A DNA stretch of 64,000 nucleotides from DATCHW01 sp036508135 (GTDB lineage Bacteria; Bacteroidota; Ignavibacteria; Tepidaquicellales; Tepidaquicellaceae). The position numbers and the translations under genes are program-made. A model generated the notes under the pieces. It searched no databases. It saw only the letters and a list, made by a program, of their open reading frames with translations, and was not told the DNA's origin. The stretch covers positions 70,661 through 134,660 of the forward strand of contig DATCHW010000207.1 in assembly GCA_036508135.1 (NCBI GenBank). Reading direction: 5' to 3'. Positions 43,987 through 52,571 of this stretch are shown here, one piece after another (the stretch's first letter is position 1; every line of letters starts with the position of its first letter).

Positions 43987-44677
43987 ATGGGACAAAATTT
44001 CCTGGATAGCATCAGCAATTTTTGCCATAGTTATATTGCTGGGGGCATTTATCGATAATTCATATCTTTATTTGTTAATCCTTCCTTATTTTTTTCGTCC
44101 GACAATAATGGCGTTGGGAGGTGCAAGAAAATATACCGATGAACGACAAAAATTTATACAGTATCATTCAGGCAACATTGCTTTAACTGTGCTGATAATT
44201 GCAATAATAATATTTGCAATTATAGATCAGATAAATGGAAAACCAACGGATACATATAATATACTTATTGTGATTACCCTGGTTACTAAAGCGCTGGTTG
44301 GTTTAATCTTAATCAGAGATTATAAATCAGCGGGTGTAAGAACCGGTATTTATGTAGCATTTTTTTATGCTATATTTGTTACCTTTGGAGCTTTCAACAT
44401 AATTTTCTCACTTAAATATTTCTTAATATTCTGCCCGGCTATAGTTGTAGCAGGTATGAGTTTAACAGGTAACAAATACCCGTTTGTAAGTTTCGTATTT
44501 TTTTCTTTGATTGGCTTATTGTCTATTGTTCTTTTGGCTACAATTGGACCCGAAGGTAATTATATACAAAGAATTGTTATGGGTTTTGTACTTTCAGTTC
44601 CGTTATTTGTGACATCATTTTTCTTTTATAAAGGTGCAAGGGTGGAAAAAGTTTCAGGTAAAGAAATTTCAGATTAA
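43979..44677 (+). CDS. Multi-pass membrane protein coupled to XRE regulator
   Basis: A 232-aa protein with about seven transmembrane helices and short loops. The early loop RPTIMALGGARKYTDERQKFIQYHSG resembles the DUF2178-type small membrane proteins that accompany YozG-like regulators. No catalytic residues are evident. The ATG overlaps the regulator's stop, which implies a joint function, perhaps membrane-stress sensing; this is inference. Confidence 0.75.
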   Translation: MFKWDKISWIASAIFAIVILLGAFIDNSYLYLLILPYFFRPTIMALGGARKYTDERQKFIQYHSGNIALTVLIIAIIIFAIIDQINGKPTDTYNILIVITLVTKALVGLILIRDYKSAGVRTGIYVAFFYAIFVTFGAFNIIFSLKYFLIFCPAIVVAGMSLTGNKYPFVSFVFFSLIGLLSIVLLATIGPEGNYIQRIVMGFVLSVPLFVTSFFFYKGARVEKVSGKEISD

Positions 44678-45140
44678 TATTTTCAAATCAAATGTTGAAA
44701 TTATTGATATCACGGAAAAAATTGTATACTTATATGAACCATTAAAAAATATGAAAGAAAAGATCCAAGAAATTCCGAAAACAAAACCAATAAAAGACGC
44801 TTTTTTACTTGATGATTAATAACCCCTTATCGTATATATTTAATTCCATGTTCATATTTTGAATTGAACTAAACAAATATATCTTTGTCAGATTTGTTTT
44901 AGTCGGGATGATCCAGAGAACTCCCAAAAACCCGGAACATGAAGACACATTTTACTCATCAGGTGAATTGCCGGCATTACCGCTTGATATTCACCGGATG
45001 AGTACCCGCTGAATTTTCATGTTAAAATAATTATATAATACTTCCCCAAATAATAACATATAACTAAACTTAATTAACATATTATTCGTTAAATATTATA
45101 TTGAGAATAAAACAAAGAATTAACTTAAAAATAATTTGCA
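44678..45140. repeat. Intergenic region with a large palindrome
   Basis: An open stretch to 44819 encodes a hydrophilic tail (NVEIIDITEKIVYLYEPL...) out of frame with the membrane gene and without its own convincing start, possibly a remnant. Around 44902 the word GTCGGGATG recurs near 63818. The palindrome ACTCATCAGGTGAAT (44954-44968) / ATTCACCGGATGAGT (44989-45003) pairs with one mismatch and is related to the 16904-16939 repeat. Confidence 0.55.
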
Positions 45141-45617
45141 ATGGAAACAATTTTTCATCAGGTATGGATTAAGGCAGACAAAGAAAAAATCTTTGAAGCA
45201 TTGACCACACAAAAAGGTTTGTCGGACTGGTGGGGAAATGCAGGTGAAACGAAACTGGAAACAGGATTTGTAATTGAATTTCACCACAGCACTAAAATTG
45301 AAATGAAAATCACTGAATTCATTCCCGGTAAATATCTGGCTTGGGAATGTATTTCGAAAATTGATAGTCCCGATAATCCCGGTTCGGAATGGTTCGGAAC
45401 AAAAATAAGTTTCCGCTTACAGCAGAAAAACGGATTTATAAATTTAAATTTCAGGCATTCCCACTGGGTAAGCCAAAGCGAATTTTTCGGTGTCTGCAAT
45501 TATCACTGGGCAAGACATTTAAGCATATTAAAGCATTTATGTGAAACAGGAATTTCCCTGCTTGAACCTGAAAACGAAAAAAAACAGCAAGAAGCAGTAA
45601 TCAAAGGAAAAGTGTAA
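45141..45617 (+). CDS. SRPBCC/AHSA1-family protein
   Basis: A 158-aa START-like domain protein. It begins ETIFHQVWIKADKEKIFEALTTQKGLSDWW, and GFVIEFHHSTKIEMKITEFIPGKYLAWECI follows in pieces, typical of the AHSA1 (Activator of Hsp90 ATPase homologue 1-like) group. Members bind hydrophobic ligands; the ligand is unknown. It stands alone with long untranslated flanks. Confidence 0.88.
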   Translation: METIFHQVWIKADKEKIFEALTTQKGLSDWWGNAGETKLETGFVIEFHHSTKIEMKITEFIPGKYLAWECISKIDSPDNPGSEWFGTKISFRLQQKNGFINLNFRHSHWVSQSEFFGVCNYHWARHLSILKHLCETGISLLEPENEKKQQEAVIKGKV

Positions 45618-45811
45618 CTTGACCTAAAAACAGCTCTCCCGAATTATTTACTTGCAACTAACAGAGGTAAACCGACATTTAATTATTAATGGTTAAAAAT
45701 AAACTGATAATGGTTCCATAAAACTATAAAGTTTAACTTTGTAAAAATAGCATATTATACGTAAAATATATTGTGATATTTTTAATCAATACGTATATTA
45801 AAATATTGTGC

Positions 45812-45973
45812 CCCTGTTGGTGTTTGAACGAAGTGCCACCAACAGGGAAAATATTTTTCTTTGGCTCTCCTTCCCAAGTCGAAGAACCTCCGTGGAGGGC
45901 TCCAGTCATAGATCCCGGCCTGTTCCGATGTATCGGAAATGAACAAAGTGAATCGGGACTTGGGAAAGAGTCC
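45812..45973. repeat. Compound palindromic element between SRPBCC and ICMT genes
   Basis: CCCTGTTGGTG (45812-45822) and CACCAACAGGG (45837-45847) are a perfect 11-bp palindrome related to the 13699-13821 element. It is followed by a second structure in which CTCCTTCCCAAGTC pairs with GACTTGGGAAAGAG (ending ~45970) and encloses small hairpins (CCTCCGTGGAGG, CCGATGTATCGG). The 378-base gap 45618-45995 contains no gene. Confidence 0.6.
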
Positions 45974-45995
45974 TAAAAAAATAATAGATTATTAA

Positions 45996-46484
45996 ATGTC
46001 AACTCGAACCAGAGAATATTTTCCTGCTTTCTTAAACTTATTAGCGGCAGTTTTTGTCATGCTCATTAGTTTCTCAGGTTATTTCAAATTTCATATCGAA
46101 TGGTTTAATGTTAAATTAACCGGAATAATTGTGGTTTATGCCGGCATGGGAATATGTATCTGGTCAACAATATATTTAAAAGGAGCAATAACCGACATGG
46201 TACTGCCAAGGTTTGACTATCTCGTCAAAAATGGTCCTTATAATTATTGCAGACATCCGATTTATTTGGGTATCACTATTGCTTTCATTGGCTTAGCCCT
46301 TGCGTTAAGAAGCTGGATGGGTTTGATTTCGGTATTGCTGGTTTTTCTTCCGAGAGAGATTCACCGTGCAAAATTGGAAGAGAAAATGTTATCTGAAAAA
46401 TTTGGGGATGAATGGCTCCAATATAAAAACAACACCTGTTTTCTAATCCCCGGTATAAAAAGAAAACAGCAGTCCAAAAATTAA
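45996..46484 (+). CDS. Isoprenylcysteine carboxyl methyltransferase-like membrane protein
   Basis: A 162-aa protein with four or five transmembrane helices and the ICMT/PEMT SAM-binding signature: NGPYNYCRHPIYLG, then PREIHRAKLEEKMLSEKFGDEW. Bacterial ICMT homologues methylate small molecules or lipids and are frequently linked to type III polyketide synthases; the PKS here is 14 kb away, so a link is only speculation. It ends 11 bp before the next gene. Confidence 0.85.
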   Translation: MSTRTREYFPAFLNLLAAVFVMLISFSGYFKFHIEWFNVKLTGIIVVYAGMGICIWSTIYLKGAITDMVLPRFDYLVKNGPYNYCRHPIYLGITIAFIGLALALRSWMGLISVLLVFLPREIHRAKLEEKMLSEKFGDEWLQYKNNTCFLIPGIKRKQQSKN

Positions 46485-46604
46485 AATCTAAAACTATGAA
46501 AATAATTGAATTTAGCCACACACCTTTGAAATGTAAAAAACTTAGGTTTTTTATTTTGCTGCTTATTTTTCAATTCATCTTAGTTTTCAGTTCTAAAGCA
46601 CAAT
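46483..46604 (+). repeat. Leader plus signal-peptide cassette, copy A
   Basis: About 122 bases covering AAAATCTAAAACT, the ATG and codons 1-36 of the 347-aa protein are ~75-80% identical, without gaps, to 47638-47759. Similarity stops at the signal-peptidase site (SKAQ/TNAQ). The two mature proteins are unrelated. Confidence 0.75.
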
Positions 46605-47539
46605 CCATAAATGAATTTGGAAAATTTCCCGTTAATTACAGCGAGGATAATCCAATATTAACCTCTACTTTACTCGAAAAACTTAATTGGGAATCAATTA
46701 AGAAATTTTGTGATACTACAAAAGGTCATTATGTGCATACTTACAATTATGATTCCCTTGTGGAATATGCATATACAGAACAGGGATATATAAACCATTT
46801 TACAATAATAAGTTACAAAGGATCAGTACTACAATTCGATACGGATATAGAAAAATCTTCTAAGCCAAGTAGGATTTCATATTTTGATAAAAATGTTTGG
46901 ATGTCTTATGTAAAGAATGTTTTACCAAATCTCCCTGATTCTTTACAATTGAAATTGGATGAATCTAAAACAATATTAAAATCTTATTACAAATTATTAG
47001 GAGTAAATACAAGAGATGAATATGGTTGGATTTGTGAATATTCTACTGTTGGCTTGGCAACGGATAGAAGAGAAGCAGTAATTGATTTGATTAAACAAGA
47101 AAGAATAGATCTTTTAAAAAAAATAATAGGATATCCAAATGTTCAAACCCAATTATATGCAGCAAATGCTTTAATTTATCTGGATTATGATATGAAAATA
47201 GAAATTGCTACATATCAAAAAGAGTTGGAACAAGATAAAGTACAATTAGACAGCTTAAAAAAGATTGAAAATATTAGAAATAGTTTAATAGAATCCGTAG
47301 AAAGAAATATCAAAGATACAAAAAAAATTATTGAATACGTTGAATCCAAATTATTATCAAAAGATGACTGGAATAAAATTTACAAATTAAGAGACAGTCA
47401 TCAGATAGTAATGATTTGCGGAAATTCTGGATCTTATAAAATTTACGAATCAACTACCTTTGATTTACTTTCAGATGATGCTATTGCAGAAATCCCTAAA
47501 AATTATGAAGAACTGAGAAATCTGGGATACTTAAGATAA
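46496..47539 (+). CDS. Secreted protein of unknown function, 347 aa
   Basis: The signal peptide is residues 1-35 (hydrophobic 18-31, ending SKAQ). The mature protein is unrecognised: an N-terminal part with LLEKLNWESIKKFCD, a middle HEAT-like helical portion (RREAVIDLIKQERIDLLKKIIGYP, then YAANALIYLDYD), and a coiled-coil-like stretch ~240-285. No catalytic motif is evident. Its leader and signal peptide are duplicated in the next gene, 111 bp downstream. Confidence 0.65.
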   Translation: MKIIEFSHTPLKCKKLRFFILLLIFQFILVFSSKAQSINEFGKFPVNYSEDNPILTSTLLEKLNWESIKKFCDTTKGHYVHTYNYDSLVEYAYTEQGYINHFTIISYKGSVLQFDTDIEKSSKPSRISYFDKNVWMSYVKNVLPNLPDSLQLKLDESKTILKSYYKLLGVNTRDEYGWICEYSTVGLATDRREAVIDLIKQERIDLLKKIIGYPNVQTQLYAANALIYLDYDMKIEIATYQKELEQDKVQLDSLKKIENIRNSLIESVERNIKDTKKIIEYVESKLLSKDDWNKIYKLRDSHQIVMICGNSGSYKIYESTTFDLLSDDAIAEIPKNYEELRNLGYLR

Positions 47540-47637
47540 AAAATTTGTATTAAATTGGAGTGATTTTTTTTGTAATCCTTTCCTGGAGTTTGGGAAGAAG
47601 TCCTAAAAGCAAAAAGAAGTAAAACCTTCAACAATAT

Positions 47638-47759
47638 AAAATCTAAAGCTATGAATGTAATTGATTTTAACCACAGATCTTTTAAATGTAAAATACTTAG
47701 CGTTTTTATTTTACTACTTATTTTTCTGTTCGTCTCAGTTCTTAGCACTAATGCACAAC
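47638..47759 (+). repeat. Leader plus signal-peptide cassette, copy B
   Basis: This matches 46483-46604 without gaps, including AAAATCTAAAGCT before the ATG and the first 36 codons (FKCKILSVFILLLIF corresponds to LKCKKLRFFILLLIF). The homology ends at TNAQ. See copy A. Confidence 0.75.
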
Positions 47760-48439
47760 AAGTCTCAGATACGGCATATAGATTTTCTATTTATCAAGCC
47801 GCATATCAGGAAGGTGAAGGTTCTTTAATTTATATAGATGAAGCTCACAATAATTTTCAAACTAAGGGTGGGTTTTTTTTTGCTTTCAGTAAATTATTAG
47901 AGCAGGATGGTTATCGGGTAAAAAGACAGAATGAAGCCATTATGAATGCCGATATGTTAAACGCGTGTAAGATTTTGGTAATTGCTAATCCGCTACACGT
48001 ATCTAATATTAATAGGTGGACTCTTCCCACACCTTCTGCATTTTCAACTGACGAGATCAGCAACATAAAACAATGGGTAGAAAATGGAGGCAGCTTGTTT
48101 TTGATTGCAGACCATATGCCTTTCGGCATCCTGAATTTCTTAGCTGAACATTATTCAAAGCAACCTGACACCGCCTGGCGATTCAATGATAATACTCCGA
48201 TACAAAAACTTGATGGTTTTTATCAGGGAGCAATACTTACGTTTGGTAAAGGGAATGTCGCCGTATTTGGCGAAGCGGCAATGTTTACCGCCCAAATTGT
48301 TAACGGTAATGTGAATGTAGGTTTCAACTCAGAATATGCTCCGCAAAATGCACAATTTACACTCAACCTTATTCATTGGTTAGATGGAATAAAAGATTAT
48401 AGCGGTACTATAGCGAAAGAGAAGAAAACCGATAACTAA
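47651..48439 (+). CDS. Secreted GATase1/DUF4350-like protein, 262 aa
   Basis: The signal peptide (1-36, ending TNAQ) is followed by a Rossmann-like domain resembling DUF4350/ThuA-like type 1 glutamine-amidotransferase folds: IYIDEAHNNF, DMLNACKILVIANPLH, IKQWVENGGSLFLIADHMPFG, then GKGNVAVFGEAAMFTAQ and LNLIHWLDG at the end. These domains usually bind ligands without catalysis; no clear catalytic Cys is seen. The N-terminal leader is shared with the preceding gene. Confidence 0.75.
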   Translation: MNVIDFNHRSFKCKILSVFILLLIFLFVSVLSTNAQQVSDTAYRFSIYQAAYQEGEGSLIYIDEAHNNFQTKGGFFFAFSKLLEQDGYRVKRQNEAIMNADMLNACKILVIANPLHVSNINRWTLPTPSAFSTDEISNIKQWVENGGSLFLIADHMPFGILNFLAEHYSKQPDTAWRFNDNTPIQKLDGFYQGAILTFGKGNVAVFGEAAMFTAQIVNGNVNVGFNSEYAPQNAQFTLNLIHWLDGIKDYSGTIAKEKKTDN

Positions 48440-48471
48440 TGCATTAGCATCAATAATTAAAAAATCAAAAA

Positions 48472-49233
48472 ATGAAACAGTGGTACGAAAAACTTTTTGA
48501 AAATTACGGAATAAAATACGACGAAGAGTGTTTTACTTCAGGAACTATCGGCGAGTGTAACTTTATCGAAAAGGAAATTAGTTTTAACAAGCAAATCCGG
48601 ATTCTGGATATCGGCTGCGGCACAGGACGGCATTCAATTGAATTGACTAAACGGGGTTACAATGTTACAGGGATAGATTTGTCAGAATCTATGTTAAAAA
48701 GGGCAAAGGAAAAAGCATTAAAGGAAAATCTAAACATCAATTTCCAAAAACAAGACGCAAGGAATCTGATATTTAGTAATGAATTTGATTTGGCGATAAT
48801 GCTTTGCGAAGGAGCATTCCCCCTGATGGAAACAGACGAAATGAATTTCCGGATACTTCAGAGTGCATCGAAAGCATTGAAAGAAACCGGAAAATTAATT
48901 TTCACGACATTGAACGGATTGTTTCCGCTCTTCCATTCCGTCAAAGATTTTCTCGAAAGCTCTGCGAAAGAAGGAAATGCAACAAGTGATAATATTAGTT
49001 TCGATTTGATGAGCTTTCGCGAGAATAGCACTACGGAGTTTGTGGATGATAATGGTAATAAGAATGAGATAGAATGCAGTGAACGGTATTATGTTCCCCC
49101 GGAAATAACCTGGTTACTGAAATCACTGAATTTTAAAACGATTGATATTTATGGAGCAAAACTGGGTGCATTTAGCCGGAACGATAAACTAACTACGGAA
49201 GATTTTGAGATGCTGGTGATTGCAGAGAAATGA
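48472..49233 (+). CDS. Class I SAM-dependent methyltransferase
   Basis: A 253-aa protein with motif I ILDIGCGTGRHSIELTKRGYNVTGIDLS at ~41-68, and a motif II-like DLAIMLCEGAFPL further on. The substrate is unknown; the layout is that of small-molecule methyltransferases (Methyltransf_11/25). It lies 32 bp after the DUF4350-like gene on the same strand. Confidence 0.9.
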   Translation: MKQWYEKLFENYGIKYDEECFTSGTIGECNFIEKEISFNKQIRILDIGCGTGRHSIELTKRGYNVTGIDLSESMLKRAKEKALKENLNINFQKQDARNLIFSNEFDLAIMLCEGAFPLMETDEMNFRILQSASKALKETGKLIFTTLNGLFPLFHSVKDFLESSAKEGNATSDNISFDLMSFRENSTTEFVDDNGNKNEIECSERYYVPPEITWLLKSLNFKTIDIYGAKLGAFSRNDKLTTEDFEMLVIAEK

Positions 49234-49503
49234 ATAAATCTTGGTTTTTCCATTCCGAAGGTGGGCTTTCTGAACGAGAGGGGGAAGGTGAGGTGGTTTT
49301 GTGAAGACCGCGATTTGTCGTTCTGAGCGAAGCGAAGAATCCCAAAACCAGAATAGAAGCGAGATCCTTCGGTCACTTCGTTCCTCAGGATGACAATTTT
49401 CACACGGTCACCGGGCTGATGGAACGAGAGAGGGAAGGAATGAAATCGAAAATATTATTATGAGAATGGAAAAATTAAAAATATTTAATATTCAGAAAAA
49501 AAG
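49234..49503. repeat. Intergenic repeats including GTCATTCTGA-type copy 2 (49315-49396)
   Basis: CGAAGGTGGGC near 49256 matches the loops of the palindromes at 28748 and 34609. From 49315 to 49396 is the dispersed repeat TTGTCGTTCTGAGCGAAGCG...TCAGGATGACAA, an inverted-end relative of 7614-7687. The minus-strand frame through it (LRFAQNDK-type peptide) is a well-known artefact of this repeat family. No gene is supported. Confidence 0.65.
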
Positions 49504-50106
49504 ATGAAAACAAAATATTTATTATACACGGGAAGTAGTATTCCGGTTGTGTTTTTTGTTACAACTTTTGTCTGTGGTTTTATGTTGAACGATTATAATC
49601 ACTTTTCAGGAATGGTAAGTGAATTAGGTGAGATAGGAACAAAATCTCAATTTGTATTTTCGACCGGATTGGTTTTATGTTCGGTCTTAAGTATTTTTTT
49701 TGTTATTGGATTATACAGAACATGTAAGGTGGCAGGGATAAATGTTATACCTGTATTAATAATTCTATTTTATTCCTTATCAATAGCAGGAGCAGCGATA
49801 TTCCCTTTGCCCCTTAGATTACATTTAATTATGGGAATGCCCTCGATTCTATTGATTTTTTCTCCTTTAATGAGTTTAATTTTATGGAATGGGGTAAGAC
49901 AACTTTCAAATATTAAACTAATGTCAATTTTAAGTTTTTTTATCATGTCACTTGGCTTTTTAGCTTTTATGCCTGATTTATTAAGCAATTACCCGGGATT
50001 AAAACAACGATTGTTTCATGTTGGCTGGTCGATATGGTTTTTCTATTTAAGTTTTAGTTTTATAAGATTACTCGAAAATGAAAAAGTAAAAAATTTAAAT
50101 TTATAG
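49504..50106 (+). CDS. DUF998 family membrane protein
   Basis: A 200-aa protein with six transmembrane helices and the DUF998 pattern: NDYNHFSGMVSELGEIGTKSQF near the start, IFPLPLRLHLIMGMPSIL mid-protein. Function is unknown. It is 20 bp upstream of the interrupted GNAT gene. Confidence 0.85.
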   Translation: MKTKYLLYTGSSIPVVFFVTTFVCGFMLNDYNHFSGMVSELGEIGTKSQFVFSTGLVLCSVLSIFFVIGLYRTCKVAGINVIPVLIILFYSLSIAGAAIFPLPLRLHLIMGMPSILLIFSPLMSLILWNGVRQLSNIKLMSILSFFIMSLGFLAFMPDLLSNYPGLKQRLFHVGWSIWFFYLSFSFIRLLENEKVKNLNL

Positions 50107-50126
50107 ATGAATAAGAAAAATCACAA

Positions 50127-50474
50127 ATGGAAAGCAAAGATATTAATATCGGAACAGCAAAAGATTCAAAAGATTTCTTAGAAGCTAAAGAAATAATTCT
50201 TGAATATGCCGGCCGGCTCGGGATAGATTTATGTTTCCAGAATTTTGATTATGAAATAAACAATTTACAGGAAATGTATTCTAAACCAACCGGAGCCTTA
50301 ATTTTAGCCACTGTAAATAATAAAACAATCGGGGTTGCAGGTATCAGGAAATTCGAGAATAATGATTGTGAATTAAAGAGAATGTATGTAAAAGAAGAAT
50401 TTAGAGGTTCGGGTATTGGAAGACAAATATTGGAATATGCAATTGAACTGGCAAAAAAGCTGAACTACGATTAG
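50127..50474 (+). CDS. GNAT acetyltransferase, cut by an in-frame amber codon
   Basis: The first 115 residues hold most of a GNAT domain, including the acetyl-CoA loop LKRMYVKEEFRGSGIGRQILEYAIELAKKLNYD (~84-115). The frame stops at TAG (50472-50474), then continues with the expected GNAT C-terminus to 50609. Intact, the protein would be 160 aa. The truncated product lacks the last strand-helix of the fold and is probably inactive. The change could be a mutation, a sequencing error, or read-through. Confidence 0.8.
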   Translation: MESKDINIGTAKDSKDFLEAKEIILEYAGRLGIDLCFQNFDYEINNLQEMYSKPTGALILATVNNKTIGVAGIRKFENNDCELKRMYVKEEFRGSGIGRQILEYAIELAKKLNYD

Positions 50475-50609
50475 ATAAAACTTGACACACATGAATCAAT
50501 GAAGTCAGCGATTAAACTATATTTGGAATATGGATTCCATGAGATACCACAATATCGTTATAATCCAAACGAGGCAGTAAGATTCTTTGAATTGGATTTA
50601 AAAGATTAA
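50475..50609 (+). pseudogene. C-terminal part of the interrupted GNAT gene
   Basis: In frame after the TAG, the 44 codons encode IKLDTHESMKSAIKLYLEYGF, then HEIPQYRYNPNEAVRFFELDL, which is the standard GNAT ending (LDT...M..AI.LY...GF). The TAA is at 50607-50609. It has no own start at the beginning. Confidence 0.75.
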
Positions 50610-50648
50610 TTTCACACAGTAAAAAGTTATAGGTAAAACCATTAAGAC

Positions 50649-51479
50649 ATGAAAAAATATTTAAGCAACGATTTTGATTTTGCAGAGTTAATCAATGTTT
50701 TCGATGAATTGCCTCTTTGGTCAGCCCCATTTGGATTAAAATTGCTCGACTATATTGATTACAAACCAAACATTTCCGCTATTGACATAGGATTTGGAAC
50801 CGGATTTCCATTGATCGAGCTTGCAATGAGACTTGGTGATAGCTCAACGGTATATGGAATTGACCCATGGAAAGAGGCAATCGTCCGGACACAAAAAAAG
50901 ATTGATTATTATGGAATCACAAATATAAAGATTATTGAAGGTGCAGCCGAATCTATCCCGCTTGATAAAGATACAGTAGATTTAATCGTTAGTAATAACG
51001 GGATTAATAATGTCAGCGATATTGATAAGGTATTATCTGAGTGTTCAAGAATAATCAAGACCGGCGGACAATTTGTCCAAACGATGAATCTGGATAAAAC
51101 TATGTTTGAATTTTATGGACAGTTAGAGAGTATTTTGTCGGAAATGCAAATGAATAAGGAGATTGATTTAATGCATCAACATATTTATCGGAAACGTCGT
51201 CCGCTTGATGAGGTCATTTCAATGATTCAAAAACACGGATTTATAATTAAAGATTTGGAACAGGACCAATTTAATTATAAATTCACCAACGGCACAGCAA
51301 TGTTAAACCATTATTTTATTCGACTGGCGTTTATGGATTCCTGGATTAAAATTTTACCCGAAGATAAATTAGAACAAATATTTGATACGATTGAATTACG
51401 ACTAAACGAACAATCAAGTATTTTAGGAGGATTTAAACTTAGTATTCCGTATGTAATGATTAACACAACAAAAAGATAA
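50649..51479 (+). CDS. Class I SAM-dependent methyltransferase
   Basis: A 276-aa methyltransferase. Motif I is AIDIGFGTGFPLIELAMRLG (~39-58), followed by YGIDPWKEAI and DTVDLIVSNNGINNVSD at the motif II/post-II region. The C-terminal ~100 residues are specific to a small subgroup. The substrate is unknown; it is not closely similar to the methyltransferase at 48472. It is monocistronic. Confidence 0.88.
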   Translation: MKKYLSNDFDFAELINVFDELPLWSAPFGLKLLDYIDYKPNISAIDIGFGTGFPLIELAMRLGDSSTVYGIDPWKEAIVRTQKKIDYYGITNIKIIEGAAESIPLDKDTVDLIVSNNGINNVSDIDKVLSECSRIIKTGGQFVQTMNLDKTMFEFYGQLESILSEMQMNKEIDLMHQHIYRKRRPLDEVISMIQKHGFIIKDLEQDQFNYKFTNGTAMLNHYFIRLAFMDSWIKILPEDKLEQIFDTIELRLNEQSSILGGFKLSIPYVMINTTKR

Positions 51480-51569
51480 AAATTTACCGTGACTAATAAT
51501 GTATATAGCCATTAGCGGCAAAGTTCGAATTTAAAAGTTGATTTCCTTTAACAATTAAATTTATTCAAA

Positions 51570-51929
51570 ATGATTAATGAAAAAAATATTCCGTTTCAAA
51601 CCATTGATTGGTTATCAATTCCAAAAACAGAACATAAAGGAGAGACCGGAACAGCATTTTGGCAAACTATTCAGTTTCCGGGATTAAGAATACGGATAGT
51701 AGAGTATTCAAAAGGTTATATAGCTGACCATTGGTGTCAAAAAGGGCATATAGTGCATTGTTTGGAGGGAGAATTTGTGTCAGAGTTACAGGATGGTAAA
51801 GAGTTTATTATGACTCAAGGTTCTACTTATGTTGTTTCGGACGGATTGAGTTCGCACCGTTCAATCGCAAAAGAGGGTGTAAAATTAATGATTATTGACG
51901 GTGATTTTTTGAAACAGTACACCCAGTAA
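51570..51929 (+). CDS. DHCW-motif cupin fold protein
   Basis: A 119-aa single cupin. The diagnostic DHWCQKGHIVHCLEGEFVSEL (split here as DHWC, KGHIVHCLEGE) at ~55-75 matches the DHCW-motif cupin family, and SDGLSSHRS gives a second cupin motif. Metal binding through the His residues is likely; function unknown. It stands alone. Confidence 0.85.
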   Translation: MINEKNIPFQTIDWLSIPKTEHKGETGTAFWQTIQFPGLRIRIVEYSKGYIADHWCQKGHIVHCLEGEFVSELQDGKEFIMTQGSTYVVSDGLSSHRSIAKEGVKLMIIDGDFLKQYTQ

Positions 51930-51976
51930 AGTTACAAAGAAAATTCAATTATATTACTCATTTAAAATAATAAAAA

Positions 51977-52459
51977 ATGATTGACAAATCAAAAGAACTG
52001 AATGCATCAATAAGTCTTATAAATGATAAATTAAATTTTAAAGGAATCGCCGGAGATAATAATCCTTTATCCATAGATTATATTCCGCCTCTTGGAGATA
52101 ATTCAGGTTACACCTCGCTCGAGTTATTACTTTTAAGTTTGTCTTCCTGCATAGGTAGTGCAGTACTTACTTTTTTGCGGAAAATGAAAAAGAAAATAAC
52201 AAGTTTTGAAATTAATTCAAAAGGAATCAGAAAAGAAGAGCATCCAACAGGTTTCAAATCAATTTTTATAGAAATAAATCTTAAATCTTCTGACGTAACC
52301 GAAGATGACCTAAACAAAGTAATTAAACTAACTAAAGAAACTTATTGTCCTGTCTGGTCTATGCTCAAAGGAAATGTAGAGGTTGAAGTCAAGTATAATA
52401 TCATTTCATTTCATAAAAAACCCTATAAATTATTTCATGAATGTGAAAAAAGAATATAA
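51977..52459 (+). CDS. OsmC/Ohr family protein
   Basis: A 160-aa peroxiredoxin-like protein with the two reactive cysteines of the OsmC/Ohr family in LSLSSCIGSAVLTFLRKMKKK and TKETYCPVWSMLKG. It should reduce organic hydroperoxides or act as a stress protein in the cytoplasm. The C-terminal extension (FHKKPYKLFHECEKRI) is unusual and overlaps the fragment that follows. Confidence 0.88.
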   Translation: MIDKSKELNASISLINDKLNFKGIAGDNNPLSIDYIPPLGDNSGYTSLELLLLSLSSCIGSAVLTFLRKMKKKITSFEINSKGIRKEEHPTGFKSIFIEINLKSSDVTEDDLNKVIKLTKETYCPVWSMLKGNVEVEVKYNIISFHKKPYKLFHECEKRI

Positions 52460-52571
52460 AAACGAAGTCAAAGCAGGTTTGGTACGTGTAGGTTCTATAA
52501 AACCTGACATTATTACCGAAAGTGATTTACAGCACTTGCCCCTGCTCCATCTTTTTTGTAAAGCTCTCTGA
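52437..52571 (+). pseudogene. Short 5' fragment, possibly of a DUF6544-type gene
   Basis: The frame MNVKKEYKNEVKAG...ITESDLQHLP then LLHLFCKAL stops after 44 codons. ESDLQHLP recalls the start of DUF6544 proteins, which continue for ~200 residues, so this looks like a truncated remnant. The rest of the 52460-52822 gap is AT-rich with a small GTTAC/GTAAC hairpin and no other feature. Confidence 0.3.

Noticed and set aside
49149..49403. 84-aa minus-strand gene containing LRFAQNDK
   Set aside because: It is the translated dispersed GTCATTCTGA repeat overlapping the methyltransferase 3' end.
27504..50474. Recoding of TAG as a sense codon, suggested by two in-frame ambers
   Set aside because: dnaA, recN and the PLD-like gene all end in TAG at the expected C-terminus, so TAG is a normal stop here.
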